Part shown: positions 16,694 through 26,122 of the stretch, in pieces | Numbering within the stretch: position 1 is the stretch's first letter | Layout: every line of letters begins with the position of its first letter | Assembly (NCBI RefSeq): GCF_000009945.1 | Contig: NC_007899.1 | Span: 806,001-870,000 of the forward strand | DNA from: Chlamydia felis Fe/C-56 | Lineage (GTDB): Bacteria > Chlamydiota > Chlamydiia > Chlamydiales > Chlamydiaceae | Length of the DNA stretch: 64,000 nt | Direction of reading: 5' to 3' | Translations under genes and position numbers: made by a program | The notes under the pieces: generated by a model | Seen by the model: only the letters and a program-made list of their open reading frames with translations | Database searches by the model: none | What the model was told of the DNA's origin: nothing

Positions 16694-17845
16694 ATGAGTA
16701 ATCCTATAGATCCTTTAGGGCAATCACCCCGATCCACTCCGAAAAGTTCAGTGCCCACGCCACGCACAGGCCCAGGAAATCGTATTCTTGCGACTTCCAC
16801 GGGTTTTTTTGGAAGGCTTCTCTCCATCCCCGATCGCAATCCCAAGATGCGTTATGTCTTTGATATTGCGATTATTGCGATTGCTGTTATCTCTATGGTT
16901 GGTATTCTTGTTGCCTCCCAGGGACAAGGATTACTGCTATTTGGGTTAATTCCCGGGTTTATTTTTGGTACTTTGGGAGTGATTATGCTCATTTCCGATG
17001 TCGCCAATACACCTAGATCACAAAAAATTGCCGATACCATTACAGCCATTCTATTACCGTTTATTCTTCTGGGAATTGCTTCTGCTTTAATAGCTTCGGC
17101 ATACTTTTCTGTTGGAGGAAGCGCTCTTATTTTTGCTAATCCTCAATTCATTATGGGCTTTATGACCATAGGTCTGGCTCTAGTGTCATTGAGCAAGGTC
17201 ACATTCCAGCATTTTAAAACTGAAGCATTGATAAAGGCTCAGCAAAAGGTTAGCGAAATTTCTGAACAATCCCTAACCTCTGGAGCTCCCTCTGAAAAAG
17301 ATATAAAACGTGTTGCTCAAGAGAGAAAAAGAGATTTTGTCTCAGATGCGCGACGAGAGCATGAAAGTCAAGAAAGCCGCACGTATGCACGTCGTAGACA
17401 TATTTCCAGAAGCTCTCAAGGAGAACTGCAGCATCGTCCAAAAAATCAAGTAGAAGCCGAGAGAGCGGATTTAGACTACACACCTGAATATGATGAGTAT
17501 TCAGAACTTCTACAAGGCGACTTCTCGTTTTTACATGATACATTCAATCCGTTCTCTCCTGCCTATGTACCTCCGCAAACTCCTGATGTCCCTGTGTCTT
17601 CTGCACCAAAAGTTCCTTTAAGCCAGACCTCTCCTAGCGAATTTTTGGGAACAGGCCCCATCACCCCAACACCACGCAAGGTACATCGCATATCCTCGAC
17701 ATCTTCATCATCGCGATTTCGCAATAGTGATGAAGAGGAAGAAAGACAAGAAAGAGAGAGTCAAGGAGATGACGAATCTTCAGATGTAGAGAATTCTGAT
17801 TCGCAGGGAAAACAAAATAGGAAGAAGAAAAAGAAGAAAAGCTAA
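16694..17845 (+). CDS. incV: Inclusion membrane protein IncV (CT005 counterpart)
   Basis: The 383-residue protein has a short N-terminal cytosolic/secretion segment and two bilobed hydrophobic regions (about 54-102 and 113-165) that place it in the inclusion membrane. A long hydrophilic C-terminal domain faces the host cytosol. In C. trachomatis this protein tethers ER by binding VAP through FFAT motifs and is phosphorylated by CK2. Here no canonical EFFDAxE is visible; the nearest candidate is EYDEYSE inside LDYTPEYDEYSEL. The tail is rich in CK2-type sites (SSSSRFRNSDEEEE; ESSDVENSDS) and ends in a lysine run. It converges on gatB, sharing a terminator. Confidence 0.82.
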   Translation: MSNPIDPLGQSPRSTPKSSVPTPRTGPGNRILATSTGFFGRLLSIPDRNPKMRYVFDIAIIAIAVISMVGILVASQGQGLLLFGLIPGFIFGTLGVIMLISDVANTPRSQKIADTITAILLPFILLGIASALIASAYFSVGGSALIFANPQFIMGFMTIGLALVSLSKVTFQHFKTEALIKAQQKVSEISEQSLTSGAPSEKDIKRVAQERKRDFVSDARREHESQESRTYARRRHISRSSQGELQHRPKNQVEAERADLDYTPEYDEYSELLQGDFSFLHDTFNPFSPAYVPPQTPDVPVSSAPKVPLSQTSPSEFLGTGPITPTPRKVHRISSTSSSSRFRNSDEEEERQERESQGDDESSDVENSDSQGKQNRKKKKKKS

Positions 17846-17876
17846 GCTTCTTAAAAATATCCTTACGGATAAAAAT

Positions 17877-17922
17877 AAAAGGGCTCTTTTGATGTTTTTC
17901 AACCTCAAAAGAGCCTTTTCCC
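17877..17922. terminator. Bidirectional terminator between incV and gatB
   Basis: AAAAGGGCTCTTTTGA (17877-17892) pairs with TCAAAAGAGCCTTTT (17905-17919), a nearly uninterrupted stem. T-rich or A-rich flanks suit both convergent genes. Confidence 0.85.
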
Positions 17923-17967
17923 TTAGACTGCCAATAGCATACGAAAAACCTTTAGATTTTTCAACTA

Positions 17968-19431
17968 TTACTTATCTAATTCTACAAGCAATATCTCATT
18001 CACCCTATTTGGTGGGGCCTTTCCTTGAGTACGCTTCATAATCTGCCCGACTAAAAACCCTAAAGCTTTTGTCTTCCCACTCTTATAGTCGACTACAGAT
18101 TGTGGGTTAGCACTGATCACCTCAGAGATAATTGCTACCAAGGCGCTTTCATCTGTCATTGGCAACATTTCAGGATTTTCTTTAAGGATAACTTCAGGAC
18201 TCTTGTCTGGAGATTCCATCATCATATCGGCAATATCCTTAGCAATCTTTCCGGTAATCACCCCCTTATCAATAAAATTGACAAGCTGAGCTACGCCACT
18301 AGGAAGAATTCCTGAAAAGGCAAGATTCTTGCCTTGTGTTTTACAGCGCCCGGCAAACTCTACAGTTACCCAATTAGAAAGAGCTCTGTAATTTTTACAT
18401 TCTTTAGTAGCTAACTCGAAGAAGTTTGCAATGTGCTTATCACTAATCAAAATCGCAGCAATATCTTCTGCGAGAGCATACTCACGCAGATATCTTTGGT
18501 ATTTGTCATAAGGAAGCTCGGGAAGCGTCTTGCGGATATCATCAATATAGGCTTCTGTTAGTTGCAATACAGGAAGGTCTGGCTCTATGAAATATTTGTA
18601 ATCTTCAGCGCGTTCTTTAAGACGCATCAATACGGTTTTTTTCTTTTCAGGATCCCAACGATAGGTTGCTCCGGGGATAACCGTTTTCGGATCCTTATTA
18701 GGATTTTCTAAATAAGCCTCTATTTGACGGCAGCGTTCTGCTTCTAGAGCTTGTGCCATAAAAGCAAAGGAATTCATGTTTTTAATCTCTACCTTATTGC
18801 GTAGTTCTTCGCTACCTTTAGGGCGCACAGAGACGTTTACATCAAAACGCACCGAACCTTCTTCCATATTGCAGTCAGAAATTCCTATGTAATCGAGTAA
18901 AGATACCAGAGCTGTAGCATAAGCAACAGCATCGTCAGCACAAAACATACAGGGCTTAGAAACAATTTCTATTAAAGGTACGCCAGCGCGGTTATAATCC
19001 ACTCCAGCAAACTCTCCAAAATGTTTTAGCATTCCAGCATCATCTTCAATATGCGCTTGAGCGAGTTCAAAATAACGTTCTTCACCTCGGACAATAGCTT
19101 TAACATATCCTCCACGCACTATAGGATGTTCGAATTGGGTAATTTGAAAATTCCTGGGACTATCGGGATAGAAGTACGATTTTCTATCAAACCGGCTAAG
19201 TAAAGCCACCTCTCCTTGAACAGCACAAGCGAATAAAATCGCTTTATTCACAGCTTCTTTATTTAATACAGGAAGAGATCCTGGCATTCCCGTACATACA
19301 GGAGATATATTTGTATTAGGTTCGTCCCCAAAACGATTTTGCGCAGAGCTGAATAACTTTGATTTTGTATTTAATTCTACGTGAACTTCAAGACCTATGA
19401 CGGATTCCCAATCAGCATAAACATCGCTCAT
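17968..19431 (-). CDS. gatB: Asp-tRNA(Asn)/Glu-tRNA(Gln) amidotransferase subunit B
   Basis: The 487-residue protein has the GatB signature: [20 protein letters not shown] at the N-terminus, [23 protein letters not shown] and [16 protein letters not shown]. The kinase-like N-terminal cradle phosphorylates the misacylated tRNA and the C-terminal YqeY-like tail domain binds tRNA. With GatA and GatC it converts Glu-tRNA(Gln), and possibly Asp-tRNA(Asn), to the amide in the cytoplasm. Its ATG overlaps the gatA TAA by one base (TAATG, 19431), indicating coupled translation. Confidence 0.97.
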
Positions 19432-20906
19432 TACTTCACCTCTCCATCAAAAAGTTTGTTACATCCCTCAGGGCATATATTCTTAATCCCCGAATGTTCC
19501 TGGAAGCTATAACCCACCTGGCATACCTGCTGATCCCTACCTTGTTGTCCGATTATCTGAAGCCCTAGAGGAAGCCCTTCTTTAGAAAATCCTGAGGGTA
19601 CGGCAATAGCGGGTAGGTAGGCAAGATTCATAGCAACTGTATAGATATCTTGTAGGTATAGAGATATAGGATCGAGAATCTCTCCATCAGCGAATGCGGG
19701 GCAGGAACAGACTGGCATAGCAATCACCTCACATTTTTCATAAGCCTTTTGGAAAGCCTGAATAATTTTTGCCCGGATTGCTGTACCTTTTTTGTAGTAT
19801 ACACTTTGACGTTCTGCGGATAATACGTAGTTTCCTAAAAGGATCCTACGCATAACTTCCTTCCCAAATCCTTGAACACGAGAAAGTGTGTAGACATCCT
19901 CCATACTATGCGCTTCTAAGGAACGGTATCCGTAACGGATACCGTCAAATCTTGCTAGATTTGTAGCGGCTTCAGCAGAGGCAACAATGTAGTATACAGA
20001 AACTGCATGGTGTAAAATATCAAGATCTATATCTACAATATGACTTCCCTGACGTTCTAAAACATTTAAAGAAGCAAAAAAGTTTTCTTTAATATCGTCT
20101 CGCAAGCCTTCCAAAAATCCCATAGGCACCCCGATCAAACTGGGGACTTCTAGAGATAAGGCATCTTGAAAAGATCCTGTGAAAAACTCCTGGGTAGTAG
20201 CATCATTCTTATCCTTCCCAGCGAACACATCCATAGCCAAAGCGACATCTTCAACGACAGTTGTTAAAGGGCCAATTTGATCTAAAGAAGAACCAAAAGC
20301 GACCAAACCATAACGCGAGACAGCTCCATACGAAGGCTTGAATCCGACAACACCGCAAAATGCTGCGGGCTGACGGATGGATCCTCCCGTATCAGAACCC
20401 AAAGCCATGGGGCAAAACCTTGCAGAAACCGCGGCGGCAGATCCTCCTGAAGAGCCTCCGGGAACACAAGATAAATCCCAAGGATTTTTCGTGGGATGAA
20501 AAGCAGAATATTGAGTTGTTGATCCCATAGCAAACTCATCCATGTTGAGTTTGCCTAAAATAATCCCATCTTCAGCTTCTATACGTTTAATTACTGTAGC
20601 GTCAAAGGGAGCTATGTAATTTTCCAACATCTTAGAAGCACAAGTGGTGCGCAATCCCGTAACATGGATATTATCTTTTATCCCTATGGGGACACCGGCG
20701 AGCTTCCCTAAAGGCTCTCCCCTTTCTCGTTTTGCATCTACGATAGCAGCTTTTTCGTAAGCTCTTTCCTTGCAAAGAGACAGAAAAGCTCCTATGCGGC
20801 TATCTTCCGTTTCTATTCTATTATAAAAATACTCTGCTATCGCTGTAGCTGAAGACTCCCCACTAACTACAGAATTTCTTAACTCTAAGGCACTCTTTCG
20901 ATACAT
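19431..20906 (-). CDS. gatA: Asp-tRNA(Asn)/Glu-tRNA(Gln) amidotransferase subunit A
   Basis: The 491-residue protein is an amidase-signature enzyme. The catalytic triad is visible: Lys77 in GIKDNI, Ser152 in [11 protein letters not shown] and nucleophile Ser176 in [11 protein letters not shown]. It hydrolyses glutamine and channels ammonia to GatB. Length and motifs are normal. It lies 21 bases downstream of gatC and overlaps gatB by one base, forming the gatCAB operon on the - strand. Confidence 0.97.
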
Positions 20907-20927
20907 ATATTCCTAAAACTGCGATCT

Positions 20928-21233
20928 CTACTTAATTACTGTGGGTACTTTTACTAACCCGCCCAAAGATTCGGGAACATTGGTAAGAAATTCCTCACGT
21001 GAGAAATTTGAGATAACGTCATCTTCTCGCAAATCTTCAGGACTAATGACATGTTGTGATAAACCGACCTCAACAATAACGTCCGTGACATCCAAGGAGA
21101 TAGATGTTTTCATAATTCCAATGACTTCATTTAAAGAAGTTTCGTATTCTTGAATAAGCTCTTCGCTTAGTTCCAGAGCAGAACTCTTCGCCAAAAGTAA
21201 AATTTCTTCTCTAGTTACGTAGGGTTGTGTCAT
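20928..21233 (-). CDS. gatC: Asp-tRNA(Asn)/Glu-tRNA(Gln) amidotransferase subunit C
   Basis: The 101-residue protein has typical GatC features: YVTREEILLLAKSSALELSEELIQEY at the N-terminus, a helical middle, and DLREDDV near residue 72, corresponding to the family's LRED motif. GatC wraps around GatA and stabilises the complex. It is first in the gatCAB operon and divergent from the DUF378 gene, with 199 bases between them. Confidence 0.93.
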   Translation of the reverse strand: MTQPYVTREEILLLAKSSALELSEELIQEYETSLNEVIGIMKTSISLDVTDVIVEVGLSQHVISPEDLREDDVISNFSREEFLTNVPESLGGLVKVPTVIK

Positions 21234-21432
21234 TTTCTAATCCCGATATTGTATTCTGATGAAGCTAATATCTATAATTTGAGCTTTTATGAAAAAACTT
21301 CTCGCTCAACTTAACTCCTTGTATGCAAAAAGTCAATGCCTCCCCAACAATCTAAAAACAAAAAAAAACTTTATTAAATTGTAAAAAAGATTAAAAGATG
21401 GAATTAAGTATACATCACTTAGGAGAAAAGCA

Positions 21433-21708
21433 ATGCTAGGCAAACTCGTTCGGGGACTATCCTCTCTTATTGTTGTTCTTGGTGCATTGAACGTAGGAAT
21501 TATAGGATTAACTCATCATAAAGTAAACCTTATTGCTCGACTATGCGGAGGCGCAAGCACAACAGCAACACAAATCACTTATATTATCATTGGAATTGCA
21601 GGAATTATTTCCCTGGTAAGTTTTTGTAGTTGTTGTTCTAAGAAACATCAAGGTAAAGACTGCTGTTCTAAGGGTCACACATCTCATCATTGCGATCCTA
21701 AAAATTAG
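21433..21708 (+). CDS. Small DUF378 membrane protein (CT001 counterpart)
   Basis: The 91-residue protein matches DUF378 (YuzA-type): LSSLIVVLGALNVGIIGL, LIARLCGGASTTATQITYIIIGIAGIISLV. Two transmembrane helices cover about residues 8-28 and 47-66. The C-terminal tail (residues 67-91) is rich in Cys, Lys and His (CSCCSKKHQGKDCCSKGHTSHHC), suggesting metal binding on one face of the membrane; this is inference. An AGGAG ribosome-binding site lies about 10 bases before the ATG. Position between gatC and the first pmp is the conserved one. Confidence 0.82.
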   Translation: MLGKLVRGLSSLIVVLGALNVGIIGLTHHKVNLIARLCGGASTTATQITYIIIGIAGIISLVSFCSCCSKKHQGKDCCSKGHTSHHCDPKN

Positions 21709-21782
21709 ATCTTCTCTTCTCAAGAAAACCTGAGATTTCTTCCTAAAATAGTTCTCCTAGTTTTATAGATATCGACTAGAAA

Positions 21783-21823
21783 ATCAAAAGCCATGTGATT
21801 TTACGTGGCTTTTGATATTTTTG
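21783..21823 (+). terminator. Intrinsic terminator after the DUF378 gene
   Basis: ATCAAAAGCCA (21783-21793) pairs perfectly with TGGCTTTTGAT (21806-21816), followed by ATTTTTGTT. It separates the core genes from the pmp array. Confidence 0.85.
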
Positions 21824-21871
21824 TTCCCACCCACCTAGATCCCTTCTCTAGTTTTACTCCACTGTTGTTTC

Positions 21872-21900
21872 TTGATTTTTTAATTTCTATTTCCTATTGG
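21872..21900 (+). promoter_or_regulatory. Candidate promoter of the first pmp
   Basis: TTGATT (21872-21877), a 17-base spacer and TATTGG (21895-21900) lie 38 bases before the ATG. Called by eye. Confidence 0.35.
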
Positions 21901-21938
21901 GAAAAAGTAATCTTTCATACCAACCAAAAACCCTTGTT

Positions 21939-24900
21939 ATGAAGCCTTCTCTTCCTTGGTTGTTAATTTCCTCTGCAATTACACTTCCATTATCGTCTAT
22001 AGTTGCTGACGAAACATCCCTAGCAGCTAACCTTCCAGAATCCCAGGTTCAAGAACAAAATGGGGAAAAAACCTTAAGTTCTAACGATAATTACGATGGG
22101 AGTTCTAAACCAGATACGCCTTTCACGCGTAAAGATTCTTCTACTGCAGGAGGAACCACTTACACACTTCAAGATGATGTATCTTTTGTAAACGTAAGTA
22201 AAACGCAGGCGCCGTCTGCATCGAGCAAGAAACCAGAGGCTCAAAAAGAGACGAAAGACTCTGCCCCCACTGAAGATTCAGAAACTACTAATGAAAAACA
22301 CACAGAGAAAACAACGCCCACAGAATCTGGTACCGAAGGTGCTACTGATGCTGGGCATACTATAGAGAAAGGTCCAGAAACTTCAAAAGAATCAAGTAAT
22401 GATACCGGTGCCACAACTTCTCCCGTTTCGGCAAATATGCTCAGAGTTAATGCAGTATCTTTAAGTAGCGACACCGCATCTTCTCAAAACCAAAACAAGG
22501 AAAGTCAAAGTTCTTCTGCATCTCAGGAAACAGACAAAAGCTGTTTTTCAAATACCGAGGGTCCCCTAACCTTTGTTGGTCAAAACCATTCCTTAACCTT
22601 TAAGAATATCAGTGTAACAGCGTAAGGATCTGCCATTAACAATAGTGCGGGATCTGAGTTAACATTTTCAGGATTTAGCAATTTAACCTTCTCCAGTGCC
22701 ACAAGTCAAACTCAAGATAAAGCAGACAGTGCTATCTATGTAGGGCCTAAAACCACAGTAACTCCTCCCATCCCGCCTCCAGCAAACTCGGAAGCAAGTG
22801 GTGGATCACAAGATTCTTCGAGTGAAAATACAGAACCTAAAGGCGAAGAAAATCAAAGTGAAGATCGGGGATCAGAGTCCAAAGTTAACGGTGGTGAATC
22901 AACAACCACCGTTGTAGAACCAGCAGCTTCAGCGACCCTCTGGAGAATAACTTCTGATACATCTGTGGCAAATGCTGACGTTAGCGACAACCCCAGTACA
23001 ACAGGAGTTAATTCCGCAGGCAATTCAGTTCATCCTGAAATCAAAGTAGGAAAAGATGCTGGAGAAAACAGCATTTCCGAGGAAAAAACTAAAGAGGCTT
23101 CTGCCCCTGCCACTACTAGCCCAAGCATTACTTTCAAAGACAACGTTGATATTACATTTGAGAATAACTCCTCTAAGAAAGCTGGCGGAGCTATTAATGT
23201 TAATGGTGGAACAGGAAAAATAGAAAACAACACCGGGACATGCACTTTCTCCAAAAATAATGCTAAGGAACAAGGTGGTGCTATATCTATTACAGGTAAT
23301 TTCGATATTACCGGTAACAAAACCGTCGTCTTTTCTGGGAACAAAGCTCAAGTCATTTCCTCTCCAGCACAAGAAACGGAAGGAAAGGCAGCTGAAGTTA
23401 CGGAGCAAGAAGTCCCGGCAGTCACAACAGGAACTGGGGGTGCTATCCATTATTTAGCTGCCCCAACTACTTCTGAACCTGGAATTTCGGGTCAGCCCTC
23501 TGGTCAAACTGAAATTCCTTCTTCTTCTGTACAGGCTATATTGTTATCAGCAGATATCCCAGCACCTACTCCTGTAAAAAAACAACAAGAACCGGCTCCT
23601 GCAGAGGATCCATGTTTAACGATCTCTGGTAGTACTTCAGTGACATTTACGAATAACTCCTCTACTACTAGTGGTGGGGCTATTCACGCTAAAAAATTAG
23701 TTCTATCTTCTGGTGGAGACATCACCTTCTCTAATAACTCCTCAGGAAAAGGCGGAGCTATTTTCATTACCGATGGCGGAGATATCAGCATCACAGCTGA
23801 AACAGGATCGATTACCTTCCAAGGAAACACCGTTACATCTGCCGATGACATTATCCTTCCCAGTAAAACTCCAGAAACTGGTGAGAAAGCAAATAAAGAA
23901 CAACCTAATGCTGCTCTTGCTCTAATTGCATCTAAGGCTAGTGCTAAAGCTGTCGCAGCCAATCAAAATCAAAAGCCTACACACAATGCCATTCATTTAG
24001 GCAGCGGAGCTAAAATTTCCCAATTACGCGCTGGAACAGGTCAAACGATCTTTTTCTATGATCCTATTACAATGGCAACAGCAAGTTCATCAAGTCAATC
24101 TCCTGCTAAACCTTCTATCCCAGATTCTTCAATAAGAGCTGCTGCTGTTTCTGCACCAGCACCCGCAGTAACTCCTAAAACTCCACTAAAAATCAACGCT
24201 TCAGATTCAAACGCAACTACCGTGTATAACGGTACAATTGTATTTTCTGGGGAGAAGTTATCCACAGAAGCTGCTGCGAATCCATTGAACGCAACAAGTG
24301 TTTTTGACACAAGCGTGTCTCTTGAAGCAGGAACTCTTGTTTTAAAAAGCGGAGCGGGTCTGATTGTAGATTCCTTTACACAGCAAGAGGGTTCTTTAAT
24401 TGTTATGGATGGCGGAACATCAATAATAACGCGTGTCCCTACAACTGCCAGCCCTGCTCCAAAAGCAACACTAGCTGCTGAGGCACTGCCTGTTGTAAGA
24501 GCATTAACCAAATGCACAGATCCTAAGGTTGTATCTGAGTTAGTAGCCTCCTCTTTAATGAACTTTAAGCAAAGAGGTCCTTCAGCCGCAACACCTGCAA
24601 ACCCTGGGGTATCAGCTTCCCAAACACAAGCTGCAGATGGATCTATTACCATTACTAATCTTGCTGTTAACCTAGATTCTTTAGGTGATGGCAAAATGAT
24701 TACCCTTACCGCTTCGGGAACAGGTAACATCACTTTATCAGGAGATTTACAATTCCAGGATAGTAGTCAGAACTTCTATGACAATCCTTTATTAAATAAA
24801 AACTTCTCTGCAAACATTTTAGACATTTCTACGAATGGCTCCGGAAAAATCGAGACTAATAACTTCAATATGATTCCTCAGGGATCTACAAGTTCTAATG

Positions 24901-25979
24901 TTGGTTATCAAGGAAAATGGGAAGTTATTCAAACTACAGATACAAGCGGAAAGGTTTCCTTCGAGCTTAAATGGATAGCCTCTGGCTATACACCTCCTCC
25001 TACCCGTAACGCACCTCTCGTGCCCAACAGCTTATGGTGTTCAGCTATTGACATGCGCGCTATTCAGAATCTTGTTGAGGTTAGCGCGCAAAACTAAGCT
25101 CCTCGCAAAGGACTCTGGACTTCTGGAATATCTAACTTCTTCCACAGAGACGCTACAAAATTACAAAAAGGATTCCGCCATATAAGCTCCGGATATGTTG
25201 TGGGTGCAAGCACTCAACCTATCTCTGATAAAGTTGTGGATTTTGCTTTCTGTCAAATGTTTGGAAAATCTAAGGACTACCATCTTACAGAGTTGTCCTC
25301 TCATATCTATGCAGCATCTGTGCACACAAAATATGAAAAGCTACTCCATCGTTTTAAGTTCTCAAATAAGAAAGGATTTATCCTTACCAAACTTCCTGAA
25401 CAAATCCCTGTAATCCTTGATGCGCAGCTTAGTTACAGCTCAAGTCGTAACTCTATGACGACAAAACATGCTCCAAATCCTTCATCAAGAGGAAAATGGA
25501 ACAACCATTGCGTTGCTGGTGAAGTTGGTGGCTATGTTCCGATGGTTATTGACAATCCCATGCTTGATGAGTTCTCCCCATTCATGAAACTTTGTCTTGT
25601 GTTCGTCCAACAAGAAGATTTCAAAGAAACAAAAGGAGGAGATGAAAATAGAAACTTCCAAAGTGCGCACTTTGTCAACCTTTCCCTACCTATCGGCGTG
25701 AAGTTTGAAAAAACAAACAAGTACAACATTTACAATGTCAGCCTTGTTTATCAACCAGATATCTATCGTGATGCTCCGAAATCTCGAGTATTCCTCCCCT
25801 CAAAAGATACTACGTGGTCTACAGGAGCAACAAACTTAGCCCGACAAGCTTTGATACTCGATGGTTCTAACCATCACCATCTCACAGATAGTTTCGAAGT
25901 CTTTTGTCATGGAGCTTTTGAACTGCGCGGGTCATCTAGAAATTACAACATTGACCTAGGAGGTAAGTACAAATTCTAA
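21939..25979 (+). pseudogene. pmp: G-type Pmp autotransporter, interrupted by two in-frame TAA codons (array gene 1)
   Basis: One frame runs from ATG 21939 (signal peptide KPSLPWLLISSAITLPLSSIVA) to a stop at 25977-25979, 1347 codons, broken only by TAA at 22623-22625 and 25095-25097. The passenger has GGAI and FxxN repeats (GGAINV, GGAISI, GGAIHA, GGAIFI), FFYDPIT and YQGKW. The barrel follows PNSLWCSAIDMRAIQ and ends GGKYKF. Two long Ser/Thr/Glu/Pro-rich inserts (about 22190-22430 and 22740-22930) are unlike the other array genes. At the first stop paralogues have Lys (TAKGAAIS), so one AAA-to-TAA change would explain it. As read, only a secreted 228-residue fragment would be made. A TTG at 21897 is in frame but lies before the signal peptide. 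Confidence 0.88.
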
Positions 25980-26055
25980 AAATCCGCTTTCTATAAGACG
26001 GCAGGGCCTTTTATCAAAAATGAAAAAAACACGTCAAGTCTTTTCTATATTCGAC

Positions 26056-26084
26056 TTGCTTTCTTTTGTACCAATGAGTATTTA
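26056..26084 (+). promoter_or_regulatory. Candidate promoter of array gene 2
   Basis: TTGCTT (26056-26061), a 17-base spacer and TATTTA (26079-26084) lie about 38 bases before the ATG. Called by eye. Confidence 0.3.
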
Positions 26085-26122
26085 ACGAAACTGTTTTTTT
26101 CATTTCACCACAAGTGTATAAA

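Noticed and set aside
24095-24733. 212-codon ORF antisense to the first pmp
   Set aside because: Long antisense frames arise from the Ala/Ser/Thr codon bias of pmp passengers; similar shadows lie opposite most of the pmp genes.
22965-25097. Separate 710-codon gene from GTG 22965
   Set aside because: It is the middle of the same frame as the first pmp, between two TAA codons, with no ribosome-binding site or signal peptide.
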